From positions 1,116,001 to 1,180,000 of the forward strand of contig NZ_CP046056.1 of NCBI RefSeq assembly GCF_016132445.1: a stretch of DNA of 64,000 bases. The letters are read 5' to 3'. A program made the position numbers and the translations under genes. The notes below the pieces were generated by a model. That model ran no database searches. It saw only the letters and a program-made list of their open reading frames with translations, and had not been told where the DNA came from. Of this stretch, positions 57,333 through 64,000 are shown piece by piece. This DNA comes from Venatoribacter cucullus. Its GTDB lineage: Bacteria > Pseudomonadota > Gammaproteobacteria > Pseudomonadales > Oceanobacteraceae. Within the stretch, counting starts at the first letter, position 1; each line of letters begins with the position of its first letter.

Positions 57333-58310
57333 ATGCTTGCTTATATTATCCGCCGCCTGCTGTATGCCGTGCCGATTCTGATCGGGGTGAACCTGTTAAC
57401 CTTCGCGTTGTTTTTTATGGTGAATACCCCCGACCAGATGGCGCGGGTGCAACTGGGTGACAAGCACGTTACCGAAGAAGCCATTCAGCAATGGAAAGCG
57501 CAGCGCGGTTACGACAAACCGCTGTTTCTGAATACCACCGAGGGCAGTCAGGGCGTTCTCACCGACACCATCTTTTTTGAAAAATCCGTGCGTTTGTTTG
57601 TGTTCGATTTTGGCCGCTCGGATGAAGGGCGCATGATCGGAGCGGATATTGCCCAGCGCATGTGGCCGAGCCTGGCACTGGCCATTCCGACCTTTATCAT
57701 CGGCATTGCCGTGAACATTGTGTTTGCGCTGTTTGTGGTGATGTTCCGTGCCACCGCCATTGATACCGCCGCCATGGTGCTGTGCGTGGCGTTGCTGTCG
57801 ATCTCCGGCATTTTCTACATTCTGGGTGGGCAATATTTCTTTGCCAAACTCTGGCATCTGGTGCCGATTTCCGGCTATCTGGCCGGGGCCGATGCCTGGC
57901 GTTTCCTGATTCTGCCGGTGCTGATCGGCGTGATTGCCGGTATCGGTGGCGGCACCCGCTTATACCGCACGTTATTTCTGGAAGAAGCCAGTAAAGATTA
58001 TGTGCGTACTGCCCGTGCCAAAGGCATTTCCGAAACGGCGGTGTTGTTCCGCCATATTCTGCCCAACGGCCTGATTCCGATTTTAACCAGCGTGGTGGTG
58101 GTGATTCCGTCGCTGTTTATGGGCAGCCTGCTGATGGAGTCTTTCTTCGGTATTCCGGGGCTGGGCAGCTATACGCTGGACGCTATTCAATCGCAGGATT
58201 TTGCCATTGTGCGCAGCATGGTGTTCCTGGGTTCGGTGCTGTACATCCTGGGTCTGATTCTGACCGACATTTCCTACACATTGGCTGATCCACGGGTGCG
58301 ACTGTCATGA
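57333..58310 (+). CDS. Peptide ABC transporter permease (DppB/YejB type)
   Basis: A 325-residue permease starting MLAYIIRRLLYAVPILIGVN at 57333, with GAGGA 6 bp upstream; a GTG one codon earlier is the alternative. The BPD_transp_1 EAA loop is visible as 'EEASKDYVRTARAKGISETA', then 'HILPNGLIPILTSVVVVIP'. About six helices. It overlaps the next permease by 4 bp (ATGA). Confidence 0.92.
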   Translation: MLAYIIRRLLYAVPILIGVNLLTFALFFMVNTPDQMARVQLGDKHVTEEAIQQWKAQRGYDKPLFLNTTEGSQGVLTDTIFFEKSVRLFVFDFGRSDEGRMIGADIAQRMWPSLALAIPTFIIGIAVNIVFALFVVMFRATAIDTAAMVLCVALLSISGIFYILGGQYFFAKLWHLVPISGYLAGADAWRFLILPVLIGVIAGIGGGTRLYRTLFLEEASKDYVRTARAKGISETAVLFRHILPNGLIPILTSVVVVIPSLFMGSLLMESFFGIPGLGSYTLDAIQSQDFAIVRSMVFLGSVLYILGLILTDISYTLADPRVRLS

Positions 58311-59689
58311 TCGAAAACTGGCTCTCCGTTAAACCCGTTCTGCTGTGGAGCGATGTGCTGATTGCGGTACTGGTGCTGAGCATCGGCTTGTTTTTCCGCC
58401 ATTTGCGCAAAAATCCGTTAGCCCGGGCGCGCTGGCGCGCGGTGTTTGAATCCCGCGCCGGTATGGCCTCCTTTGTGGTGATTTTGTTTTATGTGCTGAT
58501 TGCCTTGCTGGATTCCATTCATTACCGCGAACCCTTGCCGGCGGTGGATGAACAGGAAGGCGTGCATTACAGCCAGGATGTGCGCAGCGTACTGGATTGG
58601 GTGCTGCAGGATTTACGCCGCCACGATGAAAAAACCTACTCCGAACCGCTGTCGTTGTATTCCTTCGCCAAGGAAAACATGCAAACCGACGACGGTACGG
58701 TCTACCGCGATTTTCCGCGCCTGCGTCACGGCGGCCAGCATTTAAGTGACGATGCCGATAAGGCTGCCGATATTCTGTGGCGCAGCCTGCAGTCCATTGT
58801 GCTGGGTTTGCTGGGCAGTGCGGTGCTGATTGGCCTGCATATATTCTGGCGTCGGCGTTATCCGGACAGTGGCCGCACCTTACCCTGGTGGAGTGCCTAT
58901 TTAACCATCACCTTACTGCTGGTGTGCAGCAGCTGGGTGCTGGGATTGGGTGGCTATTATCATCTGGCCGGTACCGATATTGTCGGCCACGATGTGCTGT
59001 ATCAGAGCATCAAAGCCATCCGTACCGGCGTGTTGATCGGTACCTTAGCCACGCTGCTGACGCTGCCGCTGGCCATTGTGCTGGGAATTTCAGCCGGCTA
59101 TTTCCGTGGCTGGGTGGATGATGTGGTGCAGTATATTTACACCACCTTAAGTTCCATTCCGGGCATCCTGTTAATTGCCGCCTCGGTGCTGTTAATCGAT
59201 GTGTATATCGAAACCCACCCCGAGGAATTTAATTTAACGGCGGTGCGCGCCGATTTTAAATTCCTGGCCCTGTGTTTCATTCTGGGCTTAACCAGCTGGA
59301 CCGGCTTGTGCCGGTTATTACGTGCCGAAACCTTAAAGGTCAGCCAGCTTGATTACGTGCAGGCGGCGCGGGCCTTTGGTGTCAGCCAACCGCGGATTAT
59401 TTTCCGCCATATTCTGCCCAATACCATGCACATTGTGCTGATTGCGCTGGTGCTGGATTTCAGTGTGTTTGTTCTGGCGGAAGCGGTGCTGTCGTACATC
59501 GGCGTGGGCGTCGACCCGTCGATGGCCAGCTGGGGCAATATGATTAACGAAGCCCGGGCCGAATTGTCGCGTGAGCCGGTGGTGTGGTGGCCGGTGTTGT
59601 CGGCCTTTGTATTTATGTTTGTGCTGGTGCTGGCGGCGAATCTGTTTTCCGATCGCGTCCGCGATGCCTTCGACCCCCGTTCGCGCTGA
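58307..59689 (+). CDS. Peptide ABC transporter permease (DppC/YejE type) with extra periplasmic segment
   Basis: A 460-residue permease. The C-terminal 270 residues are the standard permease core, with the EAA loop 'DYVQAARAFGVSQPRIIFRH' and 'ILPNTMHIVLIALVLDFSVF'. The N-terminal part is larger than in DppC (about 300) or YejE (about 340). It has a soluble stretch between helices at about residues 68-160 ('VDEQEGVHYSQDVRSVLDWV', 'KENMQTDDGTVYRDFPRLRH') and an added helix pair. The insert probably faces the periplasm and could contact the large binding protein. Confidence 0.9.
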   Translation: MIENWLSVKPVLLWSDVLIAVLVLSIGLFFRHLRKNPLARARWRAVFESRAGMASFVVILFYVLIALLDSIHYREPLPAVDEQEGVHYSQDVRSVLDWVLQDLRRHDEKTYSEPLSLYSFAKENMQTDDGTVYRDFPRLRHGGQHLSDDADKAADILWRSLQSIVLGLLGSAVLIGLHIFWRRRYPDSGRTLPWWSAYLTITLLLVCSSWVLGLGGYYHLAGTDIVGHDVLYQSIKAIRTGVLIGTLATLLTLPLAIVLGISAGYFRGWVDDVVQYIYTTLSSIPGILLIAASVLLIDVYIETHPEEFNLTAVRADFKFLALCFILGLTSWTGLCRLLRAETLKVSQLDYVQAARAFGVSQPRIIFRHILPNTMHIVLIALVLDFSVFVLAEAVLSYIGVGVDPSMASWGNMINEARAELSREPVVWWPVLSAFVFMFVLVLAANLFSDRVRDAFDPRSR

Positions 59690-59697
59690 GGTAAATC

Positions 59698-61329
59698 ATG
59701 ACGGAATCCAACGCATTACTGCAGGTTCAGGGGTTAAGTATTGAGGTGCTGCCGGGCAAGCATTCGGCACAGGCACAGCCTCTGGTACAGAATATTTCCT
59801 TCAGTCTGAAAGCCGGTGAAATTCTGGCTCTGGTGGGCGAGAGTGGGTCGGGTAAATCCATTACCTCACTGGCACTCATGCGCCTGTTACCGGATGTCTT
59901 AGCCATTCGTGCCGGTTCGGTCACCCTGGGCGATACCGATGTCTTTGCTCTCACCGAACGGCAGATGAACGATGTGCGCGGCCGCCAGGTAGCGATGGTG
60001 TTTCAGGAGCCGCAAAGCTCGCTGAACCCGGTGCAGACCATCGGCAAACAAATCGGCGAAGTGCTGCAGTGGCATCAGGGGTTAAGCGGTACTGAACTGC
60101 GCCAGCGCGTGACCGCGCTGTTGCAGGAAGTGGGAATTCCCGATCCGGCGCAGCGCATCGACTGGTATCCGCACCAGTTATCCGGCGGCCAGAAACAGCG
60201 GGTGATGATTGCCATGGCGCTGGCCTGTGAACCGCAGTTACTGATTGCCGATGAGCCGACCACCGCGCTGGATGTGACCATTCAGAAACAGATCCTGAGC
60301 CTGCTGAACGATATCCGCCGCCGGCGCCAGCTGGCCATTCTGCTGATTACCCACGACATGGGCGTGGTCGCAGAAATGGCCGACCATGTGGCGGTGATGC
60401 GTCATGGCCAGATTATTGAACAGGAACGTGCCACCGATTTTTTCCGCGCCCCGCAGCAGGAATACAGCCGTCAGTTATTGGCCGCGTTGCCGGATACCTC
60501 GCGGTTTTTAACCGCCGCTGACGATGAGCCGTTGCTGCGTTTGCAGAATGTCAAAGTCTGGTTTGCCCAGCGTGCCGGCATTCTGCAGCGGGTAAAAGAT
60601 TACACCCGCGCCGTGGATGGCATCAGTCTGGATATCCGCCGCGGTGAAACGCTGGCGCTGGTGGGTGAGAGCGGTTCGGGAAAATCCACCGCCGGTCGGG
60701 CGATTCTGGCGCTGGAACCATTGGCGGGGGGTGACATTCATTTTGCCGGCCAGCGCATTGATACCCTGAGCAGCAAAGAATTTTTGCCACTACGCAAAAA
60801 AATTCAGGTGATTTTTCAGGACCCGTTTTCGTCCATGAATCCGCGCTTCAGTGTGCGCGATATTCTTACCGAAGGTATGCAGGCGCTGGGTGTTGGTAAC
60901 GATGACGCCGACCGTGAACAGCGCGCCCGCACGCTGCTGGAAAAAGTAGGGTTATTACCCGAGCATTTAGACCGTTATCCGCATGAGTTTTCCGGCGGCC
61001 AGCGCCAGCGTCTGGCCATTGCCCGGGCGTTGGCGGTGGAGCCGGAGCTGATTATCTGCGATGAGCCGACCAGCGCGCTGGATGTGTCCATTCGCGGGCA
61101 GGTACTGGCGTTGCTGCAACAACTGCAGCAGGAACTGGGGCTGGCGTATCTGTTTATCACCCACGATCTGTCCATCATTCCGCAGATCGCTCATCGCGTG
61201 GCGGTGATGAAAGACGGCCGTATTGTCGAGCAGGGGCCGGCAGCAACTATTATGACCGCTGCTGAAAATACCTACACCCGTGAGCTGCTGGCCTCGGTAC
61301 CCAGGCTGCTGGATCCTGCTAATGGCTGA
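59698..61329 (+). CDS. Fused dual ATPase of the peptide ABC transporter (YejF-like)
   Basis: The 543-residue protein carries two complete ABC ATPase domains. Walker A is GESGSGKS in both halves ('[20 protein letters not shown]', '[20 protein letters not shown]'), the signatures are LSGGQKQR and FSGGQRQR, and Walker B is '[13 protein letters not shown]' and '[13 protein letters not shown]'. This matches YejF (529). With the binding protein and two permeases it gives a complete importer in Yej order. GAGGT lies before the ATG. Confidence 0.94.
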   Translation: MTESNALLQVQGLSIEVLPGKHSAQAQPLVQNISFSLKAGEILALVGESGSGKSITSLALMRLLPDVLAIRAGSVTLGDTDVFALTERQMNDVRGRQVAMVFQEPQSSLNPVQTIGKQIGEVLQWHQGLSGTELRQRVTALLQEVGIPDPAQRIDWYPHQLSGGQKQRVMIAMALACEPQLLIADEPTTALDVTIQKQILSLLNDIRRRRQLAILLITHDMGVVAEMADHVAVMRHGQIIEQERATDFFRAPQQEYSRQLLAALPDTSRFLTAADDEPLLRLQNVKVWFAQRAGILQRVKDYTRAVDGISLDIRRGETLALVGESGSGKSTAGRAILALEPLAGGDIHFAGQRIDTLSSKEFLPLRKKIQVIFQDPFSSMNPRFSVRDILTEGMQALGVGNDDADREQRARTLLEKVGLLPEHLDRYPHEFSGGQRQRLAIARALAVEPELIICDEPTSALDVSIRGQVLALLQQLQQELGLAYLFITHDLSIIPQIAHRVAVMKDGRIVEQGPAATIMTAAENTYTRELLASVPRLLDPANG

Positions 61330-61387
61330 GCAACAGGCCTGTTTCTGCCTGCTACCCTGAGGCAAGCGAAAACAGCCGGAGGCAGGT

Positions 61388-62587
61388 ATGCGTTACGGAT
61401 TACTCTTATTGCTGACAGTTTGCACGGTTAACGTGCAGGCCACAGAAACCATGCAACTGCGTACCACCCAATCCCCGCCTTATCAGTTTCTGGTCAATGG
61501 TGAATTGTCGGGCGTATCGGTGGATATTCTGCGTTGTGTGATGGGGCGGCTGGACTGGCCTTATGATATTCACCTGCTGCCCTGGGCCAGAGCGGTGGAA
61601 GACCTGCGCCAGCAAGCCTCGGACGGTATTTTTACCGCCACTCCCGAGCCGGCACTCGACCGGCTGGCCACCATGTCTGCGCCTTTTGCGCTGGAAAAAT
61701 GGCACTGGTACCACCGCAGTGAGGGCATTTTTCAGCCACAGGGCAAAACCCTGGGGGTGATACGTTCCAGCAATGCGGCCAGCTGGTTAAAACGCCAGGG
61801 CCTGAATGCCGCGGTGGAAGTAAACTCCATGCAACAGCTTATTTATTTGCTGCAGCGTGGCCGTATTGATGCCTTTCTGGGCGATGAGCTGGTGGTGCAG
61901 GAACAACTGCACAGCATGAAACTGCCCGCCACTGAATTCCGCGCCGAATTTTCCCATTACATGCCCTTGGGTATTTATTTTTCCCATGATTTTCTTGGTC
62001 GCCATCCGCAATTCCTGGCCCAGTTTAATCACCAGCTAAAACGTTGCGCCCCGGCGGCACTGCAGCTCAGTGACACAGAGCAACAGCGCATTCGTCAGCA
62101 GCTGCAGGACACATTGCAGCCGCAGCTGCCGTCCAGCCGGCTGTTGCCGGCCCTGCAAGCGGAGAACAAACGCCTGGGAGTTCTGACCGTGGCAGCCAAA
62201 ATGGCGCTGGATAAACAGTGGGTCGGTGAGACACAGCTCGGCAGCGGGCCTTTGCTGGAGCGGGTAGAGCAACAGCCGATATCGGCCTGGTTGCGGGAGT
62301 TGCAGCAGCAGTCTGAAGGGCTGATCCGGGAAATTTATATTACCGGTGCTCAGGGCATCAACCTGGCCCAGAGCCTGCCAACCAGTGATATTGACCAGTC
62401 GGATGAAGAGGCCTACCAGCAGCTGGTGGTGCAGCAGCAGCCGCTGTGGATTGGCCCGATTGAATACGATGAATCGGCCCGTTCGTTTCAGATCAAAGTT
62501 GCCTGGCCGGTGCCGGAACAAGGGCCGCGGCAAGGGATGGTGGTGCTGGGGCTGGATGCAGAGCACGCGCTGCGCCGCAGCCAATAG
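61388..62587 (+). CDS. Periplasmic SBP family 3 domain fused to a Cache-like domain
   Basis: The 399-residue product has a signal peptide (MRYGLLLLLTVCTVNVQATE). Residues of about 20-235 form an amino-acid-type solute-binding domain ('TTQSPPYQFLVNGELSGVSV', 'LPWARAVEDLRQQASDGIFT'). Residues of about 262-395 resemble a single PDC/Cache sensor: 'VLTVAAKMALDKQWVGETQL', 'REIYITGAQGINLAQSLPTS' and 'SARSFQIKVAWPVPEQGPRQ'. There is no transmembrane helix or signalling domain. It may be a soluble two-site binding protein for a partner elsewhere. It follows the peptide transporter by 58 bp. The Cache call is by pattern only. Confidence 0.72.
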   Translation: MRYGLLLLLTVCTVNVQATETMQLRTTQSPPYQFLVNGELSGVSVDILRCVMGRLDWPYDIHLLPWARAVEDLRQQASDGIFTATPEPALDRLATMSAPFALEKWHWYHRSEGIFQPQGKTLGVIRSSNAASWLKRQGLNAAVEVNSMQQLIYLLQRGRIDAFLGDELVVQEQLHSMKLPATEFRAEFSHYMPLGIYFSHDFLGRHPQFLAQFNHQLKRCAPAALQLSDTEQQRIRQQLQDTLQPQLPSSRLLPALQAENKRLGVLTVAAKMALDKQWVGETQLGSGPLLERVEQQPISAWLRELQQQSEGLIREIYITGAQGINLAQSLPTSDIDQSDEEAYQQLVVQQQPLWIGPIEYDESARSFQIKVAWPVPEQGPRQGMVVLGLDAEHALRRSQ

Positions 62588-62689
62588 CCCTGCCATTGCT
62601 GGGGCTTTGTGGCGGTGGTAATTCCGCCGCTGCAGCGTACAATTCCGTCGTTTATGTTGTTGGCGGATGTATGCCGAGGAGTTTCTGTC

Positions 62690-63784
62690 GTGTCTGATCT
62701 TTCCCGTTCTCAGGTTGAAGCCGCACTGGCGGCTTACACCGATCCTTATCTGAATACCGATCTGGTCAGCGCTGGTTGCGTGCGCGATATCCGCATTACC
62801 GGCGCGCAGGTGGCGGTGGATATTCATCTGGATTATCCGTCTGAATTTCTCAAAGGCGGCGTGGCACAACTGCTGCAGACGGCGCTGGAAAATCTGGATG
62901 GTTGCCACACGGCGACCGTTAACATCCGCTGGGCCGTGCAGCCCAATAAGCGCCAGAACAGCGTGGAAGCCATTGCCAATGTGAAAAATATTGTTGCGGT
63001 GGCATCCGGTAAAGGCGGTGTGGGTAAATCCACCACCGCCGTGAACCTGGCCATTGCACTGGCCAAAGACGGTGCCAAAGTAGGCCTGCTGGATGCCGAT
63101 ATTTATGGCCCCAGCCAGGGCATTATGCTGGGCGTGGCCGATGGTACCCGCCCGCAAACCATCGACAATAAATGGTTTGTGCCGATTGAAGCGCACGGCG
63201 TAAAAAGCATGTCGATGGCCTACCTGATTACCGAAAGTACGCCGATGGTGTGGCGTGGCCCGATGGTGTCCGGTGCCTTAATGCAGATTCTCACCCAGAC
63301 CCAGTGGGGCGAACTGGATTACCTGATTATTGATATGCCGCCGGGCACTGGTGATATTCAGCTGACGTTAAGCCAGAAATTCCCGGTGTCTGGCGCCGTT
63401 ATTGTTACCACCCCGCAGGATATTGCCCTGGCCGATGCCAAAAAAGGCGTGGAAATGTTCCGCAAGGTGCATATTCCGGTGCTGGGCATGATCGAAAATA
63501 TGAGCATGCACATTTGTTCCAACTGCGGGCATGCCGAGCATATTTTCGGCGAAGACGGCGCCGAGCGTTTGGCTGAAACCTACCACACCGAAGTACTGGG
63601 CTCGCTGCCGTTATCCAAATACATCCGTGTGCAGGCCGATGCCGGTACCCCGGTGGTGGCGGCTGATGACTGCTCGGAAGTGTCGATGATGTACCGCCAC
63701 GCCGCCCGCCGGCTGGCCGTGGCACTGGCCCGGCAGGCAGCGCAAAGCGACGCCATACCCACCATTGAAGTCAGTGACGAGTAA
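62690..63784 (+). CDS. apbC: Iron-sulfur cluster carrier, Mrp/NBP35 ATPase
   Basis: The 364-residue product (E. coli Mrp 369) starts at GTG 62690 (VSDLSRSQVEAALAAYTDPY), with GAGGAG 8 bp upstream; the frame opens 81 bp earlier. An N-terminal DUF59/MIP18-like domain is followed by the deviant Walker A 'ASGKGGVGKSTTAVNLA', 'DADIYGPSQGIML' and 'IIDMPPGTGDIQLTLS'. The Cys pair for the bridging cluster is 'HICSNCGHAEHIFG'. It loads or transfers Fe-S clusters. Confidence 0.95.
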   Translation: MSDLSRSQVEAALAAYTDPYLNTDLVSAGCVRDIRITGAQVAVDIHLDYPSEFLKGGVAQLLQTALENLDGCHTATVNIRWAVQPNKRQNSVEAIANVKNIVAVASGKGGVGKSTTAVNLAIALAKDGAKVGLLDADIYGPSQGIMLGVADGTRPQTIDNKWFVPIEAHGVKSMSMAYLITESTPMVWRGPMVSGALMQILTQTQWGELDYLIIDMPPGTGDIQLTLSQKFPVSGAVIVTTPQDIALADAKKGVEMFRKVHIPVLGMIENMSMHICSNCGHAEHIFGEDGAERLAETYHTEVLGSLPLSKYIRVQADAGTPVVAADDCSEVSMMYRHAARRLAVALARQAAQSDAIPTIEVSDE

Positions 63785-63955
63785 CGGAGAATCTGGTGCC
63801 CGTGTCACTGGCTTGTGTCACTAATAGTCATTACATTGCTAAGTACGATCATTTACCGGCCGGTCAGGCCGGGTAAACTGCAGGTCATTCGTAAAGGGCT
63901 GCGCTAACAGACAGCCCGCTATAACAACAGATAACCGACTGGTGAGAGCAACCTG

Positions 63956-64000
63956 ATGAGCAAGTATCCCCACATTCTGCAGCCGCTGGATTTAGGCTTC
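63956..64000 (+). CDS. fadH: 2,4-dienoyl-CoA reductase, first 15 codons
   Basis: The frame ATG at 63956 reads MSKYPHILQPLDLGF and leaves the window. This matches the start of NADPH-dependent 2,4-dienoyl-CoA reductase (E. coli begins MSYPSLFAPLDLGF), which removes conjugated double bases of unsaturated acyl-CoA in beta-oxidation. Other old-yellow-enzyme relatives begin similarly, so the name is likely but not certain. The 171 bp before it show no other feature. Confidence 0.65.
   Translation, partial: MSKYPHILQPLDLGF

Overview
The window looks like the chromosome of a free-living, probably marine, aerobic gammaproteobacterium. The gene set (SbcB, DbpA, TrmA, TesB, the Rsx/Rnf complex, YaeQ, YaaA, a FadH start, a FATP-like acyl-CoA synthetase with paired acyl-CoA dehydrogenases), the moderately high G+C and the glutamine-rich proteins fit the Oceanospirillales (Thalassolituus/Oceanobacter-like). 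That placement is inference from gene content. No rRNA, tRNA, CRISPR, prophage or transposase gene was seen.

Layout. 1-2.8 kb: truncated HlyD-type adaptor, DUF2058 protein, purEK. 3.8-9 kb: a fatty-acid block on the minus strand (FATP-like acyl-CoA synthetase, two acyl-CoA dehydrogenases), then an orphan cbiZ. 9-24 kb: yaaA plus a YajG-like lipoprotein, a large DUF349 protein, a lipoprotein hydrolase, sbcB, a permease, a DUF4010 membrane protein, a broken lipocalin gene, a mechanosensitive channel and a TauE-like exporter. 23.4-31 kb: trmA-dbpA, two thioesterase genes, a decayed HD-GYP gene, an M23 peptidase and xseA. 31-38 kb: a DUF3015 protein, a DUF4105 protein with a coupled hydrolase, guaB, guaA and a higBA toxin-antitoxin module. 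38-48 kb: an EamA exporter, a DODA-type dioxygenase, an SQR-like flavoprotein, a cold-shock gene, a RIO kinase, a saccharopine-dehydrogenase-like protein, a DUF599 protein, an FKBP, yaeQ and trhO. 48.8-54.8 kb: complete rsxABCDGE. 55-64 kb: a Yej-like peptide ABC transporter, a fused SBP/Cache-like protein, apbC (mrp) and the first codons of fadH.

The most unusual feature is a family of four long non-coding elements (A about 2925-3850, B 10443-11260, C 22663-23455, D 47978-48835). Each is 0.8-0.9 kb and consists almost entirely of short perfect hairpins in a fixed order. Corresponding stems differ between copies by paired, compensating base changes, so the fold rather than the sequence appears to be kept. 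Every element has large inverted arms around a core. In copy A the core is reversed relative to its outer flank when compared with copies B and D. Copies A, B and D carry a 7-bp-period microsatellite at the same core position. Three of the four lie between convergent genes that have no ordinary terminator, and element D supplies the stop codon and last residues of the gene beside it.

Functional links: the synthetase, dehydrogenases, TesB, second thioesterase and FadH indicate active fatty acid or hydrocarbon turnover. purEK and guaBA cover two steps of purine synthesis. Rsx supplies electrons or resets SoxR. The ABC system imports peptide-like solutes.
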